A stretch of DNA of 45,739 bases from Acidimicrobiales bacterium (GCA_017882995.1 JADGOL010000055.1:1-45739), one strand, 5' to 3'. Positions 16,187 to 23,721 are shown, counted from the first letter of the stretch. Numbers and translations: made by a program. Notes: a model not told the origin generated them from the letters alone.

Positions 16187-16193
16187 GCGACGC

Positions 16194-17132
16194 ATGTCAC
16201 AACGCAGCCGGAACCTTCCCCGCCGATCCTGCTTCTCCACGCCGGGCTCGAACGAGCGCTTCCTCGAAAAGGCGCCGACGGTGCCCGCCGACATGTCGTT
16301 CCTCGACCTCGAGGACTCGGTCGCACCCCTCGAGAAGGACTCGGCGCGAGCCAAGGTCGTCGAGGCCATCCGCAAGCAATCCTGGGACGACCGTGTCCTG
16401 TGTGTTCGCATCAACGCGTGGGACACCGAGTGGACCTACGGCGACGTCATCGAGGTGGTGGGCAACTCCGGTGAGCGTCTCGACGAGGTCATGCTCCCCA
16501 AAGTGCAATCCGCGGCCGAGGTGGTGGCGCTCGACCTGCTGCTCACGCAGGTCGAGAAGAGAAGCGGTCTGCCGGTCGGCCACATCGGCATCGAGGCCCA
16601 GATCGAGACCACACGCGGTCTCATCAACGTGGACGAGATCTGCGCCGCGTCTCCTCGTCTGGAGACCATCATCTTCGGGCCCGCCGACTTCGCAGCCTCG
16701 ATGGAGATGCCGGTGTTGACCGGTGGTGTCCAGATCCCCGAGTACCCCGGCGACCACTTCCACTACGTGTTCAGTCGGATCCTCATGGCGGGCAGGGCGA
16801 ACGGCCTGCAAGTCATCGACGGCCCGTATCTGCGGATCAAGGACATGGACGGGCTGCGCGACTTCGCCCAGCGCACACGCGTCCTCGGCTACGACGGCAA
16901 GTGGGCGCTCACCCCCGATCAGGTGGCGGTGCTCAACGAGCTCTACTCACCCACACAAGAGCAATTCGACCACGCGTGGAACATCCTCGACGCCTATCAG
17001 AAGGCGACCGAGGACGACCGCAAGGGTGCGGTCATGTTCGGTGACGAGATGATCGACGAGGCCAGTCGCAAGATGGCCACGAAGTTCGTCTTCCGCGGCG
17101 AGCGCGCCGGGTTGAGTCGCTCGAAGGACTAA
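16194..17132 (+). CDS. HpcH/HpaI aldolase / citrate-lyase-beta family CoA-ester lyase (malyl-CoA / beta-methylmalyl-CoA lyase-like)
   Basis: A 312-aa TIM-barrel lyase of the CitE group. The family motifs are SCFSTPGSNERF, FLDLEDSV with the Mg-binding acid, RINAWDTEW with the substrate Arg, GIEAQIETTRG with the second acidic ligand, and IFGPADFAASM. Length matches Mcl1, which splits beta-methylmalyl-CoA to glyoxylate and propionyl-CoA and also handles malyl-CoA. The next genes encode a large Mcd-like acyl-CoA dehydrogenase and a MaoC hydratase, the partners expected in the ethylmalonyl-CoA pathway. The gene is convergent with the dehydrogenase, overlapping by four bases. Citramalyl-CoA lyase is an alternative. 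Confidence 0.82.
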   Translation: MSQRSRNLPRRSCFSTPGSNERFLEKAPTVPADMSFLDLEDSVAPLEKDSARAKVVEAIRKQSWDDRVLCVRINAWDTEWTYGDVIEVVGNSGERLDEVMLPKVQSAAEVVALDLLLTQVEKRSGLPVGHIGIEAQIETTRGLINVDEICAASPRLETIIFGPADFAASMEMPVLTGGVQIPEYPGDHFHYVFSRILMAGRANGLQVIDGPYLRIKDMDGLRDFAQRTRVLGYDGKWALTPDQVAVLNELYSPTQEQFDHAWNILDAYQKATEDDRKGAVMFGDEMIDEASRKMATKFVFRGERAGLSRSKD

Positions 17133-18763
17133 GCGCTCGCCGCCTGCTCCACCAGCCGACGCGCGACCACCTTGAGCGCCAACGTCTCGTCGGCCCCCTC
17201 GAAGATCGAGAGGACCCGCGCGTCGACGAAGTATCGGCTCACGGGGAACTCCTCGGCGTAGCCCATGCCGCCGTGGATCTGCATGGCCTCGCGCGTCACC
17301 CACTCGGCGGCGCGGCAGACATAGGCCTTGAGCATCGAGGCCTCGAGGGTTCCTTCGCCCTTCGCCATGAGCCGAGCCACCTGGTACGCGAACTGACGGG
17401 CGACCTGGATGAGCACCGCCATACGGGTCAGCTTGGCCTGGGTGAGCTGGTAGCCGGCGATGGGCCGGCCGAAGACGACACGGTTGGTGGCATACGCCGA
17501 GGCCGCTTCGTACGCGGCCTGCATGACGCCGAGAGCCCGGGCCGCGGTCTGGAGACGGCCGTTCTCGAAACCCGCCATCTGGAAGTAGAAGCCTCGGCCC
17601 ACCCCGTCATCGCCGCCGACGAGGTTGGCCGAGGGGACGAACCAGTTCTCGAAGGCGATCTCGTAGGAATGCATGCCCCGATACCCGAGCGTGTCGATGG
17701 GTCGACCCTCCATCCGGCCCGGAGGATCGTCTCGAGAGTCGGAGCTCGGGTCCTGGGTGAAGAGAAATCCCTCGCCGTCGCCGCGGGGCTTCTCCACGAT
17801 GAACAGCGAGAGGCCCCGGTGGGCCTTGGAGCGGTCGGGGTCGGTACGGGCCAACAGCATGAGCACGTCGGCTCGGGCCGCGAACGTGCACCACGTCTTC
17901 ACCCCGTTCACCAACCATCCCCCCGAGGTACGTGACGCCGCGGTGACGATGGCGGCCACGTCGGAGCCGAAGTCCGGCTCGGTGACTGCAACCGCGTTCA
18001 TCACGTCTCCCGACGCCAGCCTCGGCAGCCACATCTGCTTCTGCTCGTCGGTGCCACCTGCCACGAGGGCACGGCTCAGGATCTCGGGACGGGTGATCAG
18101 CGAGCCCCCGGCGCCGAGCGAGCCCCAGGACAATTCCTCGGTGGCCACCACCATCCCCATGTAGTCACTGGCACCCCCGGTGGCGAAACCGCCGTATTCC
18201 TCGGGAATCGACAACCCCAGCGCACCCATCTCCGCGAGCCCGGTGATGATCTCCTCGGGGATGTCCGCGTTGGCGCGGTGGATGTGCTCGGCGTGGGGAC
18301 GGATCTGTTCGACAGCGAAGCGGTGGAACGTCTCGCGCACGAGCTCGAAGTCGGGATCGAGACGACGGTCTCCCTCCGTCCCGACGAGCGAGGCGAGGTA
18401 GCCGGGTTCGCGGAAGGTGCTCAGAAAACCCCGCGCCCCTTCGAGCCATTCCGGCGTGGTGGCGAAGGCGCCCTCACGACCGACGATGCGAGCAGCCAGG
18501 TCAGCGAGGGCGTCGGCCACGAAGGCGCAGGCGATGTGCGCCTCGTCGGTGCCCGTGGCGCCGTAGGCGAGGGCGGCCTCTGCGGCCCGCACGCCCGCGG
18601 CGACATGGGCGAGGTCATAGGCCACCACCTGATCGACGTCGGGCCCACCCGCGGCTGCCAACCGTTTGGCGGCCCCGCTCACCACCGACGAGGCCATCGC
18701 CACCGCGGCTGCGGCGGCGTCGAGGTCCGGGCTCGGAGAATCGGTGGCAGGTCTCGAGCTCAT
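17129..18763 (-). CDS. Acyl-CoA dehydrogenase with N-terminal extension (2-methylsuccinyl-CoA dehydrogenase-like)
   Basis: A 544-aa flavoprotein, about 160 residues longer than ordinary acyl-CoA dehydrogenases. The first ~140 residues are Ala-rich helices; then come AVTEPDFGSDVAA (flavin/substrate loop), LGYRGMHSYEIAFENWFVP, and the C-terminal QIHGGMGYAEEFPVSRYF and IFEGADE blocks with the expected catalytic acid. A helical N-terminal extension and ~545 aa length are known features of 2-methylsuccinyl-CoA dehydrogenase (Mcd), which makes mesaconyl-CoA. The lyase and MaoC neighbours support this. The methyltransferase gene upstream overlaps its start by four bases. The precise substrate remains an inference. 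Confidence 0.82.
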   Translation of the reverse strand: MSSRPATDSPSPDLDAAAAAVAMASSVVSGAAKRLAAAGGPDVDQVVAYDLAHVAAGVRAAEAALAYGATGTDEAHIACAFVADALADLAARIVGREGAFATTPEWLEGARGFLSTFREPGYLASLVGTEGDRRLDPDFELVRETFHRFAVEQIRPHAEHIHRANADIPEEIITGLAEMGALGLSIPEEYGGFATGGASDYMGMVVATEELSWGSLGAGGSLITRPEILSRALVAGGTDEQKQMWLPRLASGDVMNAVAVTEPDFGSDVAAIVTAASRTSGGWLVNGVKTWCTFAARADVLMLLARTDPDRSKAHRGLSLFIVEKPRGDGEGFLFTQDPSSDSRDDPPGRMEGRPIDTLGYRGMHSYEIAFENWFVPSANLVGGDDGVGRGFYFQMAGFENGRLQTAARALGVMQAAYEAASAYATNRVVFGRPIAGYQLTQAKLTRMAVLIQVARQFAYQVARLMAKGEGTLEASMLKAYVCRAAEWVTREAMQIHGGMGYAEEFPVSRYFVDARVLSIFEGADETLALKVVARRLVEQAASA

Positions 18764-19419
18764 CGATCCCCCTCGAGATGGTCCGGGACGCGGCCGAGCA
18801 CGGTGACGAGAGGAGGGAGCACGACGGGGTCGTCACCGGGATCCACGTCGGTGAGCGAACCCAGGTACTCGGTGACCGGCCCGGGGCCCACTCCGGCGGG
18901 CGCCTCTGCCCAGGCATCGACGATGTCGAGGCCGGCGTCTCGAACGAGGGCGGGCAAGAGCGCCCCGATGTCGGGATGCCGCGCCCGGGGCATGGACAGC
19001 GCCACGCCACCGACCCGACCGGCCGAGGTGATGGGCTCTTGGGCCACGACCCATCCTCCGGGTCGCACGGCCTGGCGCATGCGGTACAGCACGACTGCCG
19101 GATCGACGACGTGCATCAACAGGAAGCGGCAGAACGCCAGATCGACTGCTTCAGGAAGGAGCAAGTCCTCTCCGGCCTGGGTGATGGCGAGCACCTGACT
19201 GAACGTGGCCGCCGCCGAGGCGACCTCGTCCCGGGCGCGTGGATCGCTGTCGACGGCATAGACGCGTCCTTCGTGGCCCACGATCTCGGCCAGTGCCACA
19301 GACACGTCCCCGCCGCCGGCGCCGACGTCCACGCACCGCCACCCGGGCGCGACGGCGAGACGGTCGAGCGCCGTAGCCAGCGGGCGCCGATAGACATCGT
19401 CGCGCAGGGCGTTCGGCAC
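18760..19419 (-). CDS. Class I SAM-dependent methyltransferase
   Basis: A 219-aa methyltransferase with SAM motif CVDVGAGGGDVSVAL near residue 30, AVDSDPRA for the second strand, CRFLLMHVVDP, and the PGG turn VRPGGWVVAQEP. GTG 19419 is chosen because TAGCGT ends eight bases upstream; the longer open frame to 19563 would overlap the divergent gene. It is co-transcribed with the Mcd-like gene (four-base overlap), though no methylation step is known in that pathway, so its role is unclear. The substrate is unknown. Confidence 0.8.
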   Translation of the reverse strand: MPNALRDDVYRRPLATALDRLAVAPGWRCVDVGAGGGDVSVALAEIVGHEGRVYAVDSDPRARDEVASAAATFSQVLAITQAGEDLLLPEAVDLAFCRFLLMHVVDPAVVLYRMRQAVRPGGWVVAQEPITSAGRVGGVALSMPRARHPDIGALLPALVRDAGLDIVDAWAEAPAGVGPGPVTEYLGSLTDVDPGDDPVVLPPLVTVLGRVPDHLEGDR

Positions 19420-19427
19420 GGGCCAAG

Positions 19428-19433
19428 ACGCTA
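19428..19433 (-). promoter_or_regulatory. -10 hexamer of the methyltransferase-dehydrogenase operon, leaderless type
   Basis: TAGCGT on the minus strand ends eight bases before GTG 19419. It lies only seven bases from the opposing -10 box at 19441. Confidence 0.5.
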
Positions 19434-19440
19434 CTGGCTG

Positions 19441-19446
19441 TAGCCT
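19441..19446 (+). promoter_or_regulatory. -10 hexamer of the DUF6941-like / MaoC / mutY operon, leaderless type
   Basis: TAGCCT ends seven bases before GTG 19454. It is back to back with the minus-strand -10 box at 19428-19433 in a 34-bp intergenic space. Confidence 0.5.
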
Positions 19447-19453
19447 GCCGAGC

Positions 19454-19882
19454 GTGAAGGTCACGATGCTCTTGTGTGACGCTGCGCAGGTCGCCGACGG
19501 GAAGCTCTTCGTGCTGGGCGGAGGTTGGTCGCTGACGGGACCCGACCCCATGCCCTCGGGCATCGCACTGAAGATCGACGTGGGCTGGCACGAGGCCGAT
19601 CAGGTGCACCATTGGGAGCTCTACCTCGAAGACGCCGACGGCCGGCCGGTGATGGTGGACACGCCCGACGGGACCCACCCGGTCGAGGTGCGCGGCGAGT
19701 TCAACGTCGTGCGTCCCACCACCGTCCCCCTGGGGACACCCATCGATGTGGCGTTGGCGGTCAACCTGGGCCCCCTACCCCTCGAGCCCGGCAACCGCTA
19801 CACGTGGCGCCTCTCGATCGGCGGCGAGTCCGAGGCGGACTGGGCACTGGGGTTCACCACGCGTCCGCGGGTGGTGCCATGA
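19454..19882 (+). CDS. Small DUF6941-like protein of unknown function
   Basis: A 142-aa beta-rich protein beginning MKVTMLLCDAAQVADGKLFV and continuing with LGGGWSLTGPDP, which I recall as the pattern of the DUF6941 family. Alternating hydrophobic strands such as GIALKIDVGWHEADQ and YTWRLSIGGE suggest a beta-sandwich. No catalytic motif, signal peptide or membrane segment is visible. The MaoC gene starts inside its stop (four-base overlap) and mutY overlaps that in turn, so the three form a tightly coupled operon. Function unknown; coupling to the hydratase suggests an accessory role, which is inference. Confidence 0.65.
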   Translation: MKVTMLLCDAAQVADGKLFVLGGGWSLTGPDPMPSGIALKIDVGWHEADQVHHWELYLEDADGRPVMVDTPDGTHPVEVRGEFNVVRPTTVPLGTPIDVALAVNLGPLPLEPGNRYTWRLSIGGESEADWALGFTTRPRVVP

Positions 19883-20391
19883 CCACCTACGACCGACCCT
19901 TCGGGCGGTACTTCGAGGACTTCGAGCCCGGAGACGTCTACCGCCACTGGCCGGGCAAGACCGTCACGGAGTACGACGACCACCTCTTCTGCATGATCAC
20001 CATGAACCATCACCCGCTGCACACCAACGAGTGGTTCGCCCAACACGAGACGGTGCACGGCAAGAACGTGGTGGTCGGCAATCTCGTGTACTCGCTCGTG
20101 TTGGGGATGAGTGTGCCCGACGTGAGCGGATCGTGCATCGCCAACCTCGAGGTCGAGTCGCTCGTGCACCGGAACCCGACCTTTCACGGCGACACCATCT
20201 ATGCCGAGACGCGCGTCATCGAAAAGGTGGAGTCGTCGTCCAAGCCCGACCGGGGCATCGTCACGGTGGAGTCCAAGGGCTTCAACCAGCGCGGCGAGGA
20301 GATCTGCTTCTTCCGCCGGAAGTTGATGGTGTGGAAGCGCGAGTCTGCGCCGGCACGCCGCCGTCCCTACGGGGACGACGTCTGGGATTGA
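19879..20391 (+). CDS. MaoC family dehydratase (mesaconyl-CoA hydratase-like)
   Basis: A 170-aa single hot-dog-fold MaoC protein. The family hydratase segment HHPLHTNEWFA contains the catalytic-type Asn/His region, followed by the helix VVVGNLVYSLVLGM. The N-terminal YFEDFEPGDVYRH and C-terminal ESKGFNQRGEEICFF strands are typical. Actinobacterial ethylmalonyl-CoA clusters contain a MaoC hydratase of this kind that converts mesaconyl-CoA to beta-methylmalyl-CoA, and the lyase and Mcd-like genes are within 4 kb. The ATG overlaps the previous stop by four bases. Assignment to mesaconyl-CoA is inference; enoyl-CoA hydratase activity on another substrate is possible. Confidence 0.78.
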   Translation: MTTYDRPFGRYFEDFEPGDVYRHWPGKTVTEYDDHLFCMITMNHHPLHTNEWFAQHETVHGKNVVVGNLVYSLVLGMSVPDVSGSCIANLEVESLVHRNPTFHGDTIYAETRVIEKVESSSKPDRGIVTVESKGFNQRGEEICFFRRKLMVWKRESAPARRRPYGDDVWD

Positions 20392-21269
20392 ACACCGCAC
20401 CCCGAGGCCCGGAGCTGCGGCGCATCCGCCGCGCCGTCCTCGGCGTGGGCCGGTCCGGGCTGCGCCCGTTCCCGTGGCGAGAGACCCGTGATCCCTGGGC
20501 GGTGCTCGTCAGCGAGGTGATGCTCCAGCAGACCCAGGCCCCGCGCGTCGTGGGCCCGTACGTCGGCTTCCTCGCTCGGTTTCCGACCGTGTCGGCCTGC
20601 GCCGATGCCGGGCTCGGCCCGGTGCTCGAGGCGTGGGCGGGGCTCGGCTACAACCGTCGTGCCCGTGCTCTTCACCGGGCCGCTCGAGCCATCGTCGACC
20701 TCCACGACGGGGTCGTTCCCGCTGACCTTCGGGCCCTGCAAGCGTTGCCGGGCGTCGGGGCCTACACCGCCAGGGCAGTCCTCGTGTTCGCCTACGAGCA
20801 CCACCAGGCGGTGGTGGACGTCAACGTGGCGAGGGTGTTGACGCGGGCGATGGCCGGGGTGCCGCTCGCCCCGGGCGCGGTCCAGACATTGGCGGACTCG
20901 CTGGTGCCGCGAGGGGGAGCGTGGCACTGGAACCAGGCGCTCATGGACATCGGGGCCGTCGTGTGCACCGCCCGCGTCCCGGCGTGCGGTCGATGTCCGC
21001 TGGCGCGGGGCTGCGTCTGGTTCAATGCCACCGACACCACGCCCGACCCCGCACCCGCCGCGTCGCGCCAGACCCGCTTCGAGGGCTCTGACCGCCAGGG
21101 GCGGGGACGCCTGGTCGACGCGCTGCGATCAGGCCCGGTCCCCCCGAGCCGGCTGCGCGCCGTCTGCGGCTGGCCCGAAGACCCCCAACGCGCCCGACGC
21201 GTCGCGGACGGTCTCGTCGCCGACGGACTGGCTCGACGGGCGCCGGGGAACGTCTTGGTCCTCCCGTGA
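20388..21269 (+). CDS. mutY: A/G-specific adenine DNA glycosylase, short form
   Basis: A 293-aa MutY that removes adenine mispaired with 8-oxoguanine. FPWRETRDPW precedes the catalytic Glu43 in SEVMLQQTQ. The helix-hairpin-helix is LPGVGAYTARA, and the catalytic Asp144 lies in VVDVNVARVL. A [4Fe-4S] cluster motif is present with exact C-X6-C-X2-C-X5-C spacing at Cys193, 200, 203 and 209. The C-terminal MutT-like 8-oxoG recognition domain of E. coli MutY is absent and replaced by a short winged-helix-like tail, as in other actinobacteria. TTG 20388 overlaps the MaoC stop by four bases. The cluster links it loosely to the SUF genes 8 kb away. Confidence 0.9.
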   Translation: MNTAPRGPELRRIRRAVLGVGRSGLRPFPWRETRDPWAVLVSEVMLQQTQAPRVVGPYVGFLARFPTVSACADAGLGPVLEAWAGLGYNRRARALHRAARAIVDLHDGVVPADLRALQALPGVGAYTARAVLVFAYEHHQAVVDVNVARVLTRAMAGVPLAPGAVQTLADSLVPRGGAWHWNQALMDIGAVVCTARVPACGRCPLARGCVWFNATDTTPDPAPAASRQTRFEGSDRQGRGRLVDALRSGPVPPSRLRAVCGWPEDPQRARRVADGLVADGLARRAPGNVLVLP

Positions 21270-21270
21270 C

Positions 21271-22140
21271 TCAGTCTTCGAGAAAGCGCGTGACATGCGC
21301 ACCGACGACATCGGGTTGTTCGAGGTGAAGGAAATGTCCGGCGTGCTCGACGGTCACCCATTCCGAACCCTCTGACAGCACCGACCCCACATCGCCGATG
21401 GCATCAAGGCCCATGCACCCGTCGTCGGCGCCGTGCAGGTACATCGTGGGTTGACCTGGAGTGGACGCCGAGGCCACCTGAGCCTCCTCATACGCGGGGC
21501 TGTGCAGGGCCGGGTTGAACAAGGCCCGGTAGTACCCGATGGCGGCGGAGAGGTTGGCCGGATCCGCCAGGGACTCCTTCACCTTGGCGAGGTCCCAAGA
21601 GCCGTCGTAGCCCGGTGACCAGTCCGCCCAGAGGTTGTCGAGGAACTCGTGACCCGGCGTGCTCAGTGCCATCTCGGCGACGGGCGTCTGGAACACGAAG
21701 ATGTAGAAGCTGCGCTTCATCTGTCTGTAGGTGAGAAACGACGGCAGGGACGCGGCCAGGGGCGGGACGGCCATGGTGACGACGCGCCGCCACCGGTCCG
21801 GATGCAGTGTCGCTGCTCCGTAGCTGGCGTAGGCACCCCAATCGTGGCCCACCAGCACGGCCCGGTCGTCTCCCCCGAGGGCGTCGTGGATCCCCGACGC
21901 GTCGGCGGCGAGGGCGCCCACCTGATAGGTCCCGTCCTCGGGTATCCCCGTGGGCGCGATCCCCCTCATCCATGGCGCCACGACGTGGTACCCGGCCTCG
22001 GCCAGCCTGGGCATGAGGTGGCGCCACGAGTAGGCGGTGTCGGGGAATCCGTGCAGACACAGCGCCAAGGGGCCCCGGGGCGAGCCCGACTCAAGGTATG
22101 AGAACTCGATGCCGTTGACATGTACTGCGCTCTGCTGCAT
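21271..22140 (-). CDS. Alpha/beta hydrolase with Asp nucleophile (epoxide hydrolase / haloalkane dehalogenase-like)
   Basis: A 289-aa alpha/beta hydrolase. HGFPDTAYSWRHLMP is the oxyanion region. VGHDWGAYASY places an aspartate nucleophile at residue 100, as in soluble epoxide hydrolases and haloalkane dehalogenases. The acid is probably in LHGADDGCMG and the His is residue 269 in EHAGHFLHLEQPD. ATG 22140 is preferred over the longer frame to 22218 because TACTCT ends six bases upstream. The HGFP rather than HGEP motif favours epoxide hydrolase, but substrates cannot be told from sequence. It converges with mutY with a one-base gap. Confidence 0.82.
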   Translation of the reverse strand: MQQSAVHVNGIEFSYLESGSPRGPLALCLHGFPDTAYSWRHLMPRLAEAGYHVVAPWMRGIAPTGIPEDGTYQVGALAADASGIHDALGGDDRAVLVGHDWGAYASYGAATLHPDRWRRVVTMAVPPLAASLPSFLTYRQMKRSFYIFVFQTPVAEMALSTPGHEFLDNLWADWSPGYDGSWDLAKVKESLADPANLSAAIGYYRALFNPALHSPAYEEAQVASASTPGQPTMYLHGADDGCMGLDAIGDVGSVLSEGSEWVTVEHAGHFLHLEQPDVVGAHVTRFLED

Positions 22141-22146
22141 CGACGC

Positions 22147-22152
22147 AGAGTA
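22147..22152 (-). promoter_or_regulatory. -10 hexamer of the epoxide-hydrolase-like gene, leaderless type
   Basis: TACTCT on the minus strand ends six bases before ATG 22140, with no ribosome binding site between. Confidence 0.5.
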
Positions 22153-22175
22153 GTGTCGCCCCCGCAGGGCCCTCC

Positions 22176-22198
22176 TCGGCTCCAAGCCGACCGGAGCC
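22176..22198. repeat. Two mutually exclusive hairpins upstream of the metallo-beta-lactamase gene
   Basis: TCGGCT/AGCCGA (22176-22190, three-base loop) and GGCTCC/GGAGCC (22178-22183 with 22193-22198) share bases, so only one can form. GC-rich sequence makes chance hairpins common. Confidence 0.2.
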
Positions 22199-22213
22199 AC
22201 GTCGGCGGCGAGA

Positions 22214-22231
22214 TCCACCGGTGCCGGTGGA
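22214..22231. repeat. 18-bp palindrome upstream of the metallo-beta-lactamase gene
   Basis: TCCACCGG-TG-CCGGTGGA has perfect eight-base arms and a two-base centre. It ends 28 bases before the proposed CTG start at 22260 and lies in the divergent region with the epoxide-hydrolase-like gene. A regulator site or an RNA hairpin is possible. Confidence 0.35.
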
Positions 22232-22259
22232 GGGAGTCTGAGGGGGAGGGGGTCGTCCG

Positions 22260-23111
22260 CTGCGAGTCACATTCTTCGGCGTGAGGGGCTCGTGTCCGTG
22301 TTCGGGCGAGCAGTACGTCCGTTACGGCGGCAACACCGCGTGTGTGGCCGTCGAGATCGGAGACGAGCCACCCATCATCCTCGACCTGGGGACGGGACTG
22401 CGCCCGCTCGGCCACGCCCTCGAGGACCGGTACGGCCTCGGCCATCCGGTCGAGGTCACCGCCTTCCTCACGCATCTCCATTGGGACCACATCATCGGCC
22501 TTCCGTTCTGCACGCCGATGCTGCGCGAAGGCGGCCGGATGGACGTGTTCGGCCCACCCCAGGACGGTGGTTCGCTCCACGACATCATCGACCGGGTGGT
22601 CAAACCCCCGTTCTTCCCCGTCCAGGTGAAAGAGCTTCAGGGCAAGATCGAGTTCTACGAGGTGACCGACGACGTCATCCCGGTCGGGTCGGCGAAGGTC
22701 CTGGTGCGCCAAGTACCCCATGTCGGGACCACGCTCGGGTTCCGCATCGAGGCCGGAGACGCTGCGGTGGCCTTTGTGAGCGATCACCAGGCTCCCGACG
22801 ACCGCTCCCAAGTCGACGCCGCGGTGCTCGAGCTGTGCGATGGAGCCGATCTGGTCATCCACGACGCCCAGTACACCGAGGAGGAGTACCGGGCCAAGGC
22901 CACGTGGGGCCACTCCACGGTGGGCTACGCCGCGCACGTCGCCGCCGAGGCCGGAGCCCGTCAATTGGCGTTGTTCCACCACGATCCTCGTCACACCGAC
23001 GACGACATCGACCGACTGCTCGCCGAGGCTCAGGCGACCGACGACGCCCGCCGTCTCGACGGCGTGCTCGCCGCCAGGGAAGGATTGACGATCGACCTCG
23101 GCCGCTCCTGA
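22260..23111 (+). CDS. Metallo-beta-lactamase-fold hydrolase, probable CTG start
   Basis: A 283-aa MBL-fold metallohydrolase. The zinc motif THLHWDHIIG gives His72, His74, Asp76 and His77, with later ligands in VPHVGTT, VSDHQAP and FHHDPRH. This arrangement resembles PhnP/RNase Z-type phosphodiesterases. The family N-terminus, RVTFFGVRGSCPCSG, is encoded from 22263, upstream of the first standard codon (GTG 22281), and the frame is stopped at 22239. The only codon able to start the full protein is CTG 22260, which has AGGGGG seven bases upstream. Substrate unknown; cyclic-nucleotide or phosphonate phosphodiesterases are the nearest activities I can suggest. Confidence 0.82.
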   Translation: MRVTFFGVRGSCPCSGEQYVRYGGNTACVAVEIGDEPPIILDLGTGLRPLGHALEDRYGLGHPVEVTAFLTHLHWDHIIGLPFCTPMLREGGRMDVFGPPQDGGSLHDIIDRVVKPPFFPVQVKELQGKIEFYEVTDDVIPVGSAKVLVRQVPHVGTTLGFRIEAGDAAVAFVSDHQAPDDRSQVDAAVLELCDGADLVIHDAQYTEEEYRAKATWGHSTVGYAAHVAAEAGARQLALFHHDPRHTDDDIDRLLAEAQATDDARRLDGVLAAREGLTIDLGRS

Positions 23112-23166
23112 CCACCTCAGGCCGCCACCCGGGGAAGACGAGGCCCGAGGACGACGAGGGGACGTG

Positions 23167-23658
23167 ATGGCTGAGGTGACAGGGACGCCGTTCGATTCGG
23201 CGCGCTTTCGAGAGGTGCTCGGGCATTTCGCCACCGGCGTCACGATCGTCACGGCGATGGAGGGTGACGAGCCCGTCGGTTTCACCTGCCAGGCCTTCTC
23301 GTCGTTGTCGCTCGACCCCCCGCTGGTGGCGCTCGCTCCGGGGAAGAACTCCACGAGCTGGCCACGAATCGCCGCCGCCGGGTCGTTCTGCGTCAACATC
23401 CTGTCCGAGGACCAGGAGGCGCTCAGCCGTGACTTCGCTGTTTCGGGTGGCGACAAGTTCACCGGGGTGGGATGGCACCCGGCCGCGAACGGCGCCCCCG
23501 TGCTCGACGGCGCCCTGGCCTGGGTGGAGTGCGAGTTCGAACTGGCCCACGACGCCGGCGACCACGAGCTCGTCATCGGTCGGGTCAGGGAGATGGGCGT
23601 GAGCCGGGGTCGGCCCCTCGTCTACTACCGGGGCGGCTTCGGGCGTTTCGAGCCCTAG
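23167..23658 (+). CDS. Flavin reductase domain protein (FMN-binding split barrel)
   Basis: A 163-aa flavin-reductase-like protein that would reduce FMN or FAD with NAD(P)H, usually to feed a partner monooxygenase. The core motifs are LGHFATGVTIVTAMEG, PVGFTCQAFSSLSLDPPLVAL and GSFCVNILSEDQEALS, with the C-terminal strand GRPLVYYRGGFGRFEP. ATG 23167 has GAGGGG five bases upstream; GTG 23164 directly before it is less well placed. No dedicated monooxygenase is adjacent, though two luciferase-like genes (24.8 and 35.0 kb) lie in the window. Any partnership is inference. Confidence 0.87.
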   Translation: MAEVTGTPFDSARFREVLGHFATGVTIVTAMEGDEPVGFTCQAFSSLSLDPPLVALAPGKNSTSWPRIAAAGSFCVNILSEDQEALSRDFAVSGGDKFTGVGWHPAANGAPVLDGALAWVECEFELAHDAGDHELVIGRVREMGVSRGRPLVYYRGGFGRFEP

Positions 23659-23709
23659 CCTCGGCGGGGCTCGTTCCCATCCACGTCGATCCGATCGGGG
23701 CGCGGCGAT

Positions 23710-23715
23710 TAGCCT
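23710..23715 (+). promoter_or_regulatory. -10 hexamer of the rmlC-like gene, leaderless type
   Basis: TAGCCT ends six bases before ATG 23722. Confidence 0.5.
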
Positions 23716-23721
23716 CGCCGG

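Noticed and set aside
16185-16193. ATG 16185 as the start of the CoA-ester lyase
   Set aside because: It lies inside the TAACAT -10 box; ATG 16194, seven bases beyond the box, fits the pattern of the other genes better, though 16185 cannot be excluded.
14854-16326. Minus-strand 490-residue open frame over the DUF885 gene
   Set aside because: No recognisable domain; the plus strand carries a complete DUF885 protein with the HEAYPGHH motif.
21966-23576. Minus-strand 536-residue open frame over the metallo-beta-lactamase and flavin reductase genes
   Set aside because: Antisense to two genes with clear catalytic motifs and without domain similarity of its own.
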